Shown one piece after another: positions 18,133 to 28,092 of a stretch of DNA of 43,331 bases (the first letter of the stretch is position 1; each line of letters opens with the position of its first letter). Under the pieces are notes generated by a model. It saw nothing but the letters and a program-made list of their open reading frames with translations, was not told where the DNA came from and searched no databases. The stretch comes from Bacillus sp. sid0103. Its GTDB lineage: Bacteria > Bacillota > Bacilli > Bacillales_B > DSM-18226. The position numbers were made by a program, and so were the translations under genes. Location of the stretch: NCBI RefSeq assembly GCF_019219025.1, contig NZ_JAHUWN010000042.1, positions 1-43,331 on the forward strand. Reading direction: 5' to 3'.

Positions 18133-18176
18133 TTTGGGGACCCAAAATTGACAGGAGAGGATATTGTTCCTCTCCT
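18133..18176 (+). other. Two hairpins between licC and licA
   Basis: TTTGGG / CCCAAA (18133-18146, very tight loop) is followed by a strong 8-bp stem AGGAGAGG / CCTCTCCT (18153-18176). Neither has a T run. They may protect or process the licBC part of the mRNA. Confidence 0.45.
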
Positions 18177-18203
18177 AGTAAATCATATGAAAGGCTGTTA
18201 ATC

Positions 18204-18524
18204 ATGAATAAAGAGGAACTTTACAATCATGCATTTCAATTAATCCTTCATTCAGGAAATGCAAAAAGCTTAGCAATGGAAGCGATGTATGCAGCTAAAG
18301 AAGGCAATTTCGATGAAGCGGAAGCAAAACTAACCGAAGCAGATTCTGCATTCAATGAAGCACATCATGTTCAAACTGATTTAATCCAAAAGGAAGCAGG
18401 CGGAGATGAATTCAATCTTCCTCTTATTATGATTCATGCACAAGATCATTTGATGAACTCATTGACCCTAAAAGATTTAGCGAGAGAAATCATTGAATTG
18501 CATAAACTTATCAAAAAGGCTTAA
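18204..18524 (+). CDS. licA: PTS lactose/cellobiose-family EIIA component (LicA)
   Basis: An all-helical EIIA subunit of 106 aa. The phospho-accepting His is His78 in LIMIHAQDHLM, the same residue number as in lactococcal EIIA-lactose. The N-terminal helix NHAFQLILHSGNAKSLAMEA is typical. I start at the ATG at 18204; the frame is open back to 18087 but that part overlaps licC and the hairpins and does not look like EIIA. Its ribosome site is weak (AAAGG), about 10 nt before the ATG. Completes the PTS with licB and licC. Confidence 0.92.
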   Translation: MNKEELYNHAFQLILHSGNAKSLAMEAMYAAKEGNFDEAEAKLTEADSAFNEAHHVQTDLIQKEAGGDEFNLPLIMIHAQDHLMNSLTLKDLAREIIELHKLIKKA

Positions 18525-18663
18525 ACCAAGATCATCTTTCAGCAAGACATACAAAAGTTAAACAGTGTTGGCAACTTTGCAAAATGCATGGTTGAAAGAG
18601 TAAATTCAATCGGTTTGTCAGAAAGTCATTACAAACTGAAAAAATGTCTGTCATTTTTTAATT

Positions 18664-18684
18664 GCCCAATACTGGGCTTTTTTT
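18664..18684 (+). terminator. Terminator between licA and the GH1 gene
   Basis: GCCCA-ATAC-...TGGGC short stem with seven T residues. It may reduce rather than abolish read-through into the glucosidase gene. Confidence 0.65.
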
Positions 18685-18732
18685 ATTCAAGATTATTTCG
18701 CATACTCATTCTTAGAAAGGAAATGAAATTAA

Positions 18733-20226
<1,494 letters not shown>

Positions 20227-20246
20227 ATTAAATAAATATTAAGATT

Positions 20247-20291
20247 AACAAAACATGAAACAGGTGCTTAGCACCTGTTTCATGTTTTGTT
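20247..20291 (+). terminator. Terminator after the GH1 gene
   Basis: Perfect 21-bp stem centred on GGTGC-TTA-GCACC; the tail is only moderately T-rich (TTTTGTTT). Confidence 0.7.
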
Positions 20292-20394
20292 TGCGAGATA
20301 AAATTAAATCTGGTTATTTCAACGATCATCAATAAAATATACTACTGTCCTCTTTATCCAAAACGATGACAAAAGAAAAATAACAATTGGAGAA

Positions 20395-20438
20395 GGTCTT
20401 CCAACAGTTTGTATAACTGTTGGGAGGCCTTTTTTTTT
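20395..20438 (+). terminator. Strong terminator upstream of the first sensor kinase gene
   Basis: A 15-bp stem with three G-U pairs (20395-20409 with 20415-20429) followed by nine T residues. No gene lies between it and the previous terminator, so it may end a short transcript from 20292-20394. The remaining 20439-20557 should hold the kinase promoter. Confidence 0.75.
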
Positions 20439-20557
20439 GCACATTTTTATTTTTGAATGTTTAAGAGGTTTCCGCCTTCACAATATTGAAACACTTTTAC
20501 TCCTTTAACAACATTACAATAAAGGAAAGTCATTCAAGTTAAAGGGAGCCATTTCTA

Positions 20558-22165
20558 ATGAAGTTAAAATTAAATCTCCCCCTGCGTTATAAAATCACCT
20601 TCCTAGTATGTGGGGTAAGTATTCTATGTTTATTAGTAACTAATTATTTTATACAGAGAAATTTTGAGCAAACCATCATCGCGAATATAGAAGGGAAAGC
20701 AAAGGAAGTATCTAAAACAGCCGCAATTTCTCCGGTTTTTGTCGATGGACTAAGCGGGAAAGTAAGTGACCCAACCATCCAGCAATATGCGGAGAAAATG
20801 CGGAAGACAGCAAATGTTCCCTTCCTTGTTGTCCTAGATATGAATGGAATCAGAAAGTCCCATCCCCTGCCAAGTAAAATCGGCAAGAAATATGCAGGCG
20901 GTGATGCAGGGGAAGTCTTTAAAGGTCATGAACATATGTCAATTGCCAAGGGGACATTAGGAAAATCGTTACGATATTTTACTCCAGTCTACAACCAAGA
21001 TGGCAAACAAATAGGAGCCATTTTGGTAGGTATTTTAGTAGACGATGTGGAGCGGCAAGTCTCGAAAAGTACAAGAGTGATCCTTTTCAGTATGCTATTA
21101 GGAATTATCGTTGGTTTAATTAGTGCGATCGTTTTAGCAAATAAAGTGAAGAAAATATTATTTGGAATGGAGCCAGTAGAAATAGCCCATCAACTAGAGC
21201 AAAGGAGTGCAATCTTGGAGTATGCCCGTGAAGGGATTATCGCAGTTGATCAATCCTTAAGAATCACGATCCTCAACAAGGAGGCTTCCAGATTAATAAA
21301 GTTAATGGGAATTTATAACGATCCAATTGGAATGGAAATAGGACAAGTGATGCCTCAGTTCCAGTTGTCCTCATTGATAAGCGGCGGAGAAAAATTACTT
21401 GATAAAGAATACTCGTTTCGGGGTCTTGTCATTGTTGCCAACATTGTGCCCATATACGTAAATCAGCAAATCACTGGAGCTGTAGCCACTTTTCGTGACA
21501 AAACAGAAATTAAACAATTGGCTGAACAGCTTACAGGAGCAAGAGAATATGCGGAGGCACTAAGGGCACAAACGCATGAATTCATGAATAAGCTCCATGT
21601 CATCCAAGGATTGGTCACAATGAAAATTTATGATAAGTTGACTGATTACGTAAAACAAATCTCGCACTCTTTTCAAACCGAGGTTGGCTATTTATCGAAA
21701 CGGATCAAAGACCCTGTTATTGCAGGATTTATCATTGGTAAAGCCAGTTATGCCAGGGAAAACGGAGCACAGCTTAAGGTCACAGAAAATAGCTATATTC
21801 CAAAACCAAATAATAATGATGTTATACAAGATTTAGTCACCATCCTAGGAAACCTAATTGATAATGCAATCGATTCCTTACAGGGCTGCAAAGAGAAAAA
21901 GGTGGAGGTAGAGGTGTGTCCGGTTGAAAACAATCAACTATCCATCATAGTTTCTGACACAGGAATGGGAATGAATAGGAAAATTCAAGAGCATGTACTT
22001 GAAAAAGGTTTTTCCACAAAGGGAGATAACCGAGGAATAGGACTTTATTTGGTCTTTGAAACAATTAAGAAGTTAAATGGAAAAATGACGATTTCATCCG
22101 AACACCAACTGGGAACGACAATTCATATAACGATTTCATTGGAGGGGAAGGAGCAGGAGTTATGA
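20558..22165 (+). CDS. Sensor histidine kinase, CitA/DcuS (MalK) family
   Basis: A membrane sensor of 535 aa. TM1 about 12-32; an extracytoplasmic Cache/PDC ligand domain about 33-173 with the carboxylate-binding signature GIRKSHPLPSKIGKKYAGGD; TM2 about 174-195; a cytoplasmic PAS domain about 215-315; the phospho-acceptor His340 in THEFMNKLHVIQGL; and the ATPase N box (NLIDNAIDSL), DTGMGM and GFSTKGDNRGIGLYL. This architecture senses citrate, malate, fumarate or succinate. Its neighbours (DASS transporter, fumarase, fumarate reductase) point to a C4-dicarboxylate. It overlaps its response regulator gene by 4 nt. A paralogue lies at 31957-33561. Confidence 0.93.
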   Translation: MKLKLNLPLRYKITFLVCGVSILCLLVTNYFIQRNFEQTIIANIEGKAKEVSKTAAISPVFVDGLSGKVSDPTIQQYAEKMRKTANVPFLVVLDMNGIRKSHPLPSKIGKKYAGGDAGEVFKGHEHMSIAKGTLGKSLRYFTPVYNQDGKQIGAILVGILVDDVERQVSKSTRVILFSMLLGIIVGLISAIVLANKVKKILFGMEPVEIAHQLEQRSAILEYAREGIIAVDQSLRITILNKEASRLIKLMGIYNDPIGMEIGQVMPQFQLSSLISGGEKLLDKEYSFRGLVIVANIVPIYVNQQITGAVATFRDKTEIKQLAEQLTGAREYAEALRAQTHEFMNKLHVIQGLVTMKIYDKLTDYVKQISHSFQTEVGYLSKRIKDPVIAGFIIGKASYARENGAQLKVTENSYIPKPNNNDVIQDLVTILGNLIDNAIDSLQGCKEKKVEVEVCPVENNQLSIIVSDTGMGMNRKIQEHVLEKGFSTKGDNRGIGLYLVFETIKKLNGKMTISSEHQLGTTIHITISLEGKEQEL

Positions 22166-22920
22166 TTAAAACGGTTATAGTGGAAGATGATCCGATGGTA
22201 GCCGAAATCAATCGCCGTTATTTAGAACAAATCGAGGGATTTGAGCTTGTTGGAATGGCTGGAACTATAGAAGCTGCCCTATTTATCCTGGAAAAGAAAG
22301 AAGTTGACCTGCTTCTGCTGGATATTCATATGCCTGGAGAAAATGGCTGGGATTTACTGTCGAAAATCCGCGGTTTAGGAAGCGAAATGGATGTTATCGT
22401 TATTACTGCATCTTGCGACAAGGAAAGCATCAAGAAAGGGCTTCGATATGGCGCAGTAGACTATTTAATTAAACCGTTTGAGTTTGAGAGATTCCACTCT
22501 GCGCTAATGACCTATCAAAAGGAACAAAGGGTGATGGATGACCAGGATCAGCTTAATCAAACGGATTTAGACCAATTATTACTTCATAAAGAACAATTGG
22601 TTTCGGAGGCATATGAGCTACCGAAAGGGCTGACAAAAGATACACTTTGCAAGGTGTGGAAACAGGTCATCAAAATGGGCAGGGACGCTTGCTCAACAGA
22701 GGAACTTGCCAGTAAAACTGGCATATCCAGAGTTTCAATGAGAAAATATGTCCATTTTCTAGCGGACATTCAGGTTCTTGAAACGGAAATTGAATATGGC
22801 GCGGTTGGTCGTCCAGTGTATATGCACAGGATGACAAATGATGCCGGAAAAATGATGGCAGCCCGGCCGCTTAGTGAAAAATGTTTAAAGTGCAATGAAA
22901 AGTGTGCATCATATGAATAA
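22162..22920 (+). CDS. Response regulator, CitB/DcuR (MalR) family
   Basis: A 252-aa partner of the preceding kinase. The receiver domain (about 1-120) has the acidic pair ED9/D10, phospho-acceptor Asp54 in LLLLDIHMPG, Thr in VIVITAS and Lys in YLIKPFEF. The C-terminal HTH (about 160-230, STEELASKTGISRVSMRKY) is the CitB-type. Unusually, it ends with a Cys-rich tail KCLKCNEKCASYE (C-x2-C-x3-C) absent from the paralogue at 33554. Probable targets are its own downstream operon and other sites sharing the TTACAAAA motif. Confidence 0.92.
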   Translation: MIKTVIVEDDPMVAEINRRYLEQIEGFELVGMAGTIEAALFILEKKEVDLLLLDIHMPGENGWDLLSKIRGLGSEMDVIVITASCDKESIKKGLRYGAVDYLIKPFEFERFHSALMTYQKEQRVMDDQDQLNQTDLDQLLLHKEQLVSEAYELPKGLTKDTLCKVWKQVIKMGRDACSTEELASKTGISRVSMRKYVHFLADIQVLETEIEYGAVGRPVYMHRMTNDAGKMMAARPLSEKCLKCNEKCASYE

Positions 22921-22927
22921 AAATTTC

Positions 22928-22967
22928 AAAGCAGTGTCTCCTTTTCGAATGGAGGTACTGCTTTTTT
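22928..22967 (+). terminator. Terminator after the first two-component system
   Basis: AAAGCAGT and CTCC pair with GGAG and ACTGCTTT, followed by T-rich sequence. Confidence 0.8.
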
Positions 22968-22991
22968 ACTTTTATGAGATGACGGTAATAA

Positions 22992-23030
22992 CTTTAGTTA
23001 CAAAAGTTTTTAATAACTTCCATAAACTAT
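22992..23030 (+). promoter_or_regulatory. TTACAAAA motif copy A (candidate response-regulator site)
   Basis: TTACAAAA at 22998-23005 is followed by TTTTTAATAAC and then CATAAACT. The same three-part arrangement occurs at 30397, 34292 and 35441, always upstream of C4-dicarboxylate genes. It is 254 nt before the transporter ATG. The 331-nt gap 22921-23251 otherwise holds a terminator and the redox-type operator at 23185. Confidence 0.5.
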
Positions 23031-23184
23031 AAACGGTCAGCCGAATCTTTTATTCTTGAATTACAGATTTAAGAAATAGATTGGCGACGGGGGGATCAAT
23101 GGTTAAAAAAATTATATCCGTACAGTTCAGCCGCTTCATTAGGAAACTTCTAATCTTGGATTAGCAGTTATTTTATTAAAGAAG

Positions 23185-23221
23185 TTAGTGAAACACTTCA
23201 CAAAATTGGACATTTTGTGAA
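23185..23221. promoter_or_regulatory. Rex/Fnr-like operator upstream of the fumarate operon
   Basis: TTAGTGAAACACTTCACAAA (23185-23204) contains the perfect inverted repeat GTGAA-N4-TTCAC, one or two mismatches from the Rex consensus TTGTGAA-N4-TTCACAA. It is also one mismatch from the Fnr consensus TGTGA-N6-TCACA. A further half site TTGTGAA follows (23215-23221). The site is 48 nt before the start codon. Confidence 0.6.
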
Positions 23222-23251
23222 CAAAGCAATTCAAACCAAAAAGGAGTTGAA

Positions 23252-24727
23252 ATGATGGCTATTCCTATTTCGAAATTTCAGCAGCAACAAAAAAAAATTC
23301 AAGTAAAAGAAAAGCATCCTGCAGAGGTAAAACTAGTTCCATTATTAATAACCGTCGCAATTGGGGCGATTATTTGGTTCATTCATCCGCCGCATGGCTT
23401 GTCAGCCCAAGCATGGCACTTGCTGGCGATATTCGTGGCTACGATTGTCGGCTTAATCATCAAGCCGCTTCCAATGGGAAGTGTTTCGATTTTAGCCTTA
23501 ATGGCGACCGTCCTAACACAGACACTTACGATTGAGCAGTCACTTAGCGGATTTCAAAATACAACGATTTGGTTAATTGTTATTGCGTTTTTCATTTCAC
23601 GAGGATTTATTAAAACAGGTTTAGGCACAAGGGTTGCCTATATGTTTGTGAAAAAGTTTGGGAAAAGAACACTTGGATTATCATATTCGCTGATTGCCAG
23701 CGACTTGATTTTATCACCGGCGATGCCATCGAACACCGCTCGCGCGGGCGGCATCCTTCTTCCAATCATCCGCTCTCTATCCGAGGCCTACGGTTCAAAG
23801 GTAGGAGACGGAACGGAAAGAAAGGTGGGAGCATTTTTAACGAAGGTTGCTTTCCAAGGTGACATGATCACTTCAGCTATGTTCCTAACCGCGATGGCGG
23901 CTAACCCTTTGGCAGCCCAAATTGCCGGAGATATTACAGGAAAGCACATCAGCTGGATGGGCTGGGCAACAGCAGCCATCGTCCCTGGTCTACTTAGCTT
24001 AATCGTAATCCCTTATGTGATTTATAAGTTATATCCGCCAGAAATTAAAGAAACACCACAAGCAACGCAAATGGCAGAAAAGAAATTAAAAGATATGGGT
24101 CCATTGAAAAAAGAAGAGTATTACATGATCGGGGTATTCCTCTTGATCTTAGCGCTTTGGATTTTTGGAACCAACTTAAACATCAGCGCAACTACAACAG
24201 CCTTTATTGGTTTAGGAGCACTGCTCGTTACACAAGTCCTTTCTTGGTCGGATATTAAAAAGGAAGAAGGAGCTTGGGATACGTTAATTTGGTTCTCTGT
24301 CCTTGTGATGATGGCAAGTTTCCTAAACGAATTAGGATTAATTCCATGGTTTAGTAAAACCATGCAAGGTGCCGTACACGGTTTGCCGTGGATGTGGACA
24401 TTAATTATTCTGTCTGTTGTCTATTTTTACTCTCATTATTTCTTTGCCAGCAACACCGCCCATGTTAGTGCGATGTACTCTGCTTTCCTTGCAGTATTGG
24501 TTGCAGCTGGAGCACCGCCAGTTGTGTCGGCTTTAGTGTTAGGTGTATTTAGTAACTTATTTGGCTGTATCACTCATTATAGCTGTGGGCCGGCACCGGT
24601 ATTTTTCGGAAGCGGATATGTGTCCCAGAATAAATGGTGGTCGCTTGGTTTCATCATTTCCATCATTCACATTGTCGTCTGGTTAGGCGTCGGCGGCATG
24701 TGGTGGAAAGTATTAGGTCTTTGGTAA
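23252..24727 (+). CDS. DASS-family anion transporter (CitT/TtdT/SodiT type)
   Basis: A 491-aa permease with about 12 hydrophobic segments. Both DASS substrate motifs are seen: SNT at about 160-162 (AMPSNTARAGG) and SNT near 410 (FASNTAHVSAMY). Family members import dicarboxylates with sodium, or exchange citrate, tartrate, malate or fumarate for succinate. Placed at the head of a fumarase-fumarate reductase operon, C4 uptake coupled to succinate export is the best guess. AAAGGAG lies 5-6 nt before tandem ATGs at 23252 and 23255. Expression is probably set by motif A and the Rex/Fnr-like box. Confidence 0.9.
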   Translation: MMAIPISKFQQQQKKIQVKEKHPAEVKLVPLLITVAIGAIIWFIHPPHGLSAQAWHLLAIFVATIVGLIIKPLPMGSVSILALMATVLTQTLTIEQSLSGFQNTTIWLIVIAFFISRGFIKTGLGTRVAYMFVKKFGKRTLGLSYSLIASDLILSPAMPSNTARAGGILLPIIRSLSEAYGSKVGDGTERKVGAFLTKVAFQGDMITSAMFLTAMAANPLAAQIAGDITGKHISWMGWATAAIVPGLLSLIVIPYVIYKLYPPEIKETPQATQMAEKKLKDMGPLKKEEYYMIGVFLLILALWIFGTNLNISATTTAFIGLGALLVTQVLSWSDIKKEEGAWDTLIWFSVLVMMASFLNELGLIPWFSKTMQGAVHGLPWMWTLIILSVVYFYSHYFFASNTAHVSAMYSAFLAVLVAAGAPPVVSALVLGVFSNLFGCITHYSCGPAPVFFGSGYVSQNKWWSLGFIISIIHIVVWLGVGGMWWKVLGLW

Positions 24728-24752
24728 ACCAGTGTTGGAGGGTGAGAAGAAC

Positions 24753-25007
24753 ATGAAATCAACTTGCTGCTTTGAAAGCTTAGAGTCACGGCATTTGCCC
24801 GAGCTTTATCATGGGGCTGATGATGATTATGAATTACGGATTCCATACTTGGTCTGTACAAAATGCGGATCGATTAACCTTCAATATATTGATGAAAGCG
24901 AAGAAACAAAGGTTGCTATGAAAACAGGAGGAGAACGCAATGCGAGAAATTTCAGCGAAATCTATCACCAAAACAGTAAAAGAACTTTGTATGCAAGCGG
25001 CTTGTGA
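24753..25007 (+). CDS. Small CxxC (zinc-ribbon-like) protein of unknown function
   Basis: An 84-aa open frame between transporter and fumarase genes, with a GGAGGG-type site 11 nt before the ATG. It carries a single CTKCG knuckle (CxxC, about residue 38-41) preceded by two Cys near the N-terminus (STCCF), which could bind a metal. I do not recognise the family. Its last 68 nt overlap the start of fumarase alpha in another frame, which is unusual, so the end of the protein may be under dual coding pressure or not conserved. Confidence 0.5.
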   Translation: MKSTCCFESLESRHLPELYHGADDDYELRIPYLVCTKCGSINLQYIDESEETKVAMKTGGERNARNFSEIYHQNSKRTLYASGL

Positions 25008-25785
25008 CCTTCCAGAGGATGTAGAAGCTCTGATTGCGGCGGGTCTAGAAAAAGAAGAATCACAGTTTGGTAAATATAGCCTAGAAAAGATTTTAAAAAA
25101 TGTGAAACTAGCTCGTGCCGAGCATGCCCCTATGTGCCAGGATACCGGCATGACCGTCGTATTCGTTGAGGTTGGCCAAGATGCCCGAATCGTAGAAGGT
25201 GATCTAAAGGCTGCCATCAATGAAGGAGTACGTCAGGGATATGAGGAAGGCTACCTACGTAAGTCGGTAGTAAAAGATCCAGTGTTTGACCGCAAAAACA
25301 CAGGTGATAATACGCCGGCAGTTATCCATATGGAAATTGTCCCAGGGGACAAAGTAAAGCTTGAGGTGCTTCCCAAAGGTGCAGGGAGCGAGAATATGGG
25401 AGCCGTTAAAATGTGTAAGCCAGCTGAGGGAGTAGAGGGAGTGAAAGACTTTATCGTCAACTCAATCACTCAGGCTGGAGGAAACCCTTGTCCACCGGTC
25501 ATTGTCGGAGTCGGCATCGGCGGTACTATGGACAAATGTACGTTACTCGCGAAAAAAGCATTGGCAAGAAAAGCAGGTGAACCGAATCCTAATCCTGCCT
25601 ACGCTGAGATGGAAGCGGAACTGTTAGAGCGGATTAACAAGCTGGGTATCGGACCTCAAGGCTTTGGCGGGAAGGTAACAGCTCTTGCTGTTCATATTGA
25701 AACGTATCCAACTCATATTGCCATGATGCCTGTCTGTGTAACATTAAACTGCCATGCAGCACGTCATAAAGAAGCCATTTTATAA
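24940..25785 (+). CDS. Class I fumarate hydratase, alpha subunit (or L-tartrate dehydratase TtdA-like)
   Basis: A 281-aa catalytic subunit of the two-subunit [4Fe-4S] hydro-lyases. Cluster ligand candidates are Cys66 in APMCQDTGMTV, Cys184 in GGNPCPPVIVG and a Cys further on (MDKC or LNCHAARH). The VGVGIGGTMDKCTLLAKKAL segment is typical. The reaction is malate = fumarate + water; the related TtdAB acts on L-tartrate and also sits next to a DASS carrier in E. coli. The adjacent fumarate reductase favours fumarase. A strong AGGAGGAG site precedes the ATG at 24940. The beta gene follows after 12 nt. Confidence 0.9.
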   Translation: MREISAKSITKTVKELCMQAACDLPEDVEALIAAGLEKEESQFGKYSLEKILKNVKLARAEHAPMCQDTGMTVVFVEVGQDARIVEGDLKAAINEGVRQGYEEGYLRKSVVKDPVFDRKNTGDNTPAVIHMEIVPGDKVKLEVLPKGAGSENMGAVKMCKPAEGVEGVKDFIVNSITQAGGNPCPPVIVGVGIGGTMDKCTLLAKKALARKAGEPNPNPAYAEMEAELLERINKLGIGPQGFGGKVTALAVHIETYPTHIAMMPVCVTLNCHAARHKEAIL

Positions 25786-25797
25786 GGGGTACAGAAC

Positions 25798-26358
25798 ATG
25801 ACTACGATAAAAAAATTGACCACACCATTAACATATGAACAAATCAATGATTTACGGGCAGGCGACCAAGTATCGATCACCGGTGTCATCTACTCAGCAA
25901 GAGATGCTGCTCATAAAAATATGGTTGATGCCTTGAAAGAAAATCAACCTCTTCCGATCGATGTCGAAGGACAAGTCATTTATTACGCAGGACCGACTCC
26001 TGCTAAACCGGGGAAGGTCATTGGCTCCTGCGGCCCGACGACAAGCGTGCGGATGGATGCTTTCTCGCCGCAAATGCTTGACTAGGGCTTAAAGGGCATG
26101 ATTGGTAAAGGCCCTAGAAGCCAAGAAGTGATTGAATCGATGAAAAAAAACGGAGCCGTTTACTTTGCGGCCATCGGCGGTGCGGCAGCCCTGATTGCCG
26201 ATACGATAAAAAAAGTAGATATTGTCGCCTATGAAGAACTAGGTCCTGAGGCAATCCGCCGGATGGAAGTGACCGACTATCCTTGCATTGTCGCAGTGGA
26301 CAGTGAAGGAAACGATTTATACAAATTTGGAGTAGAAAAATATAGAGTAGTAGATTAA
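25798..26358 (+). pseudogene. Class I fumarase beta subunit, interrupted by in-frame TAG
   Basis: Read through, this is a normal-length (186 codon) fumarase/TtdB beta subunit: the N-part ends SCGPTTSVRMDAFSPQMLD and the C-part continues GLKGMIGKGPRS...VEKYRVVD in the same frame. A single TAG at 26083-26085 separates them; there is no frameshift. An ATG at 26098, 12 nt past the TAG, could restart translation (AGGG about 10 nt upstream). So the locus is a nonsense-mutated gene, a split two-piece subunit, a read-through gene or a sequencing error. Both halves remain well conserved, which argues that any mutation is recent. Confidence 0.85.
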
Positions 26359-26382
26359 ATCATGAATCGAGGAGAAACAACC

Positions 26383-28092
26383 ATGCTAAGCTATGATGTC
26401 GTAATTGTAGGAGCGGGTGGGGCTGGTATGATGGCAGCCCTCTCTGCAAGTGAGGACAAAAGCCTCCGCGTCGCTTGCCTTTCAAAAATTTTCCCGACAC
26501 GTTCCCATACTGGAGCGGCACAGGGAGGAATTAACGCGGCAATGGGCTATCGGGATGCCAATGATTCTCCTGAAAGCCATTTTCGCGATACGGTCAAAGG
26601 CAGTGACTTTTTAGCCGACCAGGATGCGGTTGAATTTTTTACCACAAATATGCCAAAGGTCATTTCTGAACTCGATTATTTCGGGGTTCCTTTTTCAAGA
26701 GATGAGAATGGACGGATTGCCCAGAGGCCATTTGGCGGTGCCTCCAGCCCAAGAACTTGCTATTCAGCTGATAAAACTGGACACGTTATCCTGCATGCCC
26801 TTTATGAACAATGTTTGAAAAATGGCGTCCAGTTCCACAACGATTGGTACCTGTTGTCCCTTTCTGTGAACAACGGCAATTTTGAAGGAATTGTCGCAAT
26901 GGATATCCGCAGCGGTGAAATTCATTCGATTCAAGCAAAATCTGTGGTGATTGCCACTGGAGGTTTTGGCCGTGTGTATTGGAGTCGAACCACAAATGCT
27001 ATTAATATGACAGGTGACGGAACCGCCGCCTGCTTTAATGCAGGGATTCCATTAAAGGACCCGGAATTTGTGCAATTCCACCCAACTGGTCTAGCTTCCA
27101 CCGGTGTTCTTTTATCAGAGGCTTGCCGAGGTGAAGGAGGCTATTTACTCAATAAAGACGGAGAGCGGTTTATGGCCCGCTATGCTCCAGAAAAAATGGA
27201 ACTTGGTCCGCGTGACTTAGTGTCAAGATCGATTGAGACCGAAATTAAAGAAGGCCGCGGTTTTGGCGAAGGAATGGGTTCCTATGTCTTAATGGATCTT
27301 CGCCATTTAGGAGAAAAGAAAATTATGGAGCGCCTTCCGCAAGTAAGGGAACTGGCGTTGGATTTTGAAGGTGTCGATCTGGTTAAAGAACCGGTGCCGA
27401 TTCGTCCGAGTTGCCATTATACGATGGGCGGTATTCACATCAGTGACTTTAAGACTTGCGGTACACCAATCGATGGCATTCATGCCGCAGGCGAATGCTG
27501 CAGCGTCTCGATTCATGGGGCCAACCGGCTTGGCGGCAATTCCGTGGCCGACGTTGTGCTTTTTGGAAAGTACGCTGGATTGGGTGCAAAGGAAAGTGCG
27601 AAGCGTCGTTCGTTTACTTCTACTGAAAAGTTGTTGCGTGATACAGACGAATGGGTGGAGAAGTTCAACAACATCCGCAAGAAAAAAACGGGTATTAATA
27701 TGTTCAAGATTCGCGATGATCTTGCCGAAACAATGTGGAATAATGTAGGTATTTTTAGAACGGAAAGTGATATGGAAAAGGCCAATCGAAAGGTGTCTGA
27801 GCTTCTGGAAGAGTATAAAGATGCTATGATTGGAGATTCCTCTGAAAAGTATAATATGGCCTTTATTAATTACGTAGAAATCGGAAATATCTTGAAGCTG
27901 GCTAAAGCCATTTCCATGGGAGCGCTGAACCGTAAAGAAAGCAGGGGTTCTCATTCTCGTGCCGATTACCCGACCCGTGATGATGCTAACTTCCTTAAAC
28001 ATACGTTGATTTATCAGGATGGGGATCAATACCGTTTGGAATATAGCCCGGTGAAAATTACGAAATATCAGCCGGAGGAGCGAAAATACTAA
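26383..28092 (+). CDS. frdA: Fumarate reductase/succinate dehydrogenase flavoprotein subunit
   Basis: A 569-aa FAD subunit. The dinucleotide fold VVIVGAGGAGMMAAL is at 6-20. The covalent-FAD histidine is expected at His42 (RSHTGAAQGGINAA). The substrate-site elements FHPTG, EACRGEGG and RPSCHYTMGGI are present. No Tat signal, so it acts on the cytoplasmic side. GAGGAG 8 nt before the ATG at 26383 fixes the start (an upstream in-frame ATG at 26362 precedes it). The companions are an Fe-S subunit and an HdrB-like subunit, with no cytochrome b anchor, so this is not the TCA-cycle SdhCAB of Bacillus. Catalytic direction is inferred from context. Confidence 0.9.
   Translation: MLSYDVVIVGAGGAGMMAALSASEDKSLRVACLSKIFPTRSHTGAAQGGINAAMGYRDANDSPESHFRDTVKGSDFLADQDAVEFFTTNMPKVISELDYFGVPFSRDENGRIAQRPFGGASSPRTCYSADKTGHVILHALYEQCLKNGVQFHNDWYLLSLSVNNGNFEGIVAMDIRSGEIHSIQAKSVVIATGGFGRVYWSRTTNAINMTGDGTAACFNAGIPLKDPEFVQFHPTGLASTGVLLSEACRGEGGYLLNKDGERFMARYAPEKMELGPRDLVSRSIETEIKEGRGFGEGMGSYVLMDLRHLGEKKIMERLPQVRELALDFEGVDLVKEPVPIRPSCHYTMGGIHISDFKTCGTPIDGIHAAGECCSVSIHGANRLGGNSVADVVLFGKYAGLGAKESAKRRSFTSTEKLLRDTDEWVEKFNNIRKKKTGINMFKIRDDLAETMWNNVGIFRTESDMEKANRKVSELLEEYKDAMIGDSSEKYNMAFINYVEIGNILKLAKAISMGALNRKESRGSHSRADYPTRDDANFLKHTLIYQDGDQYRLEYSPVKITKYQPEERKY

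Noticed and set aside
18087..18203. N-terminal extension of licA
   Set aside because: Overlaps the end of licC and two hairpins; the family N-terminus starts at 18204.
26083..26085. Pyrrolysine or other recoding at the fumarase TAG
   Set aside because: No pyrrolysine genes or recoding structure are visible, and the residue lies in a loop not known to need a special amino acid; nonsense mutation, split gene or error are simpler.
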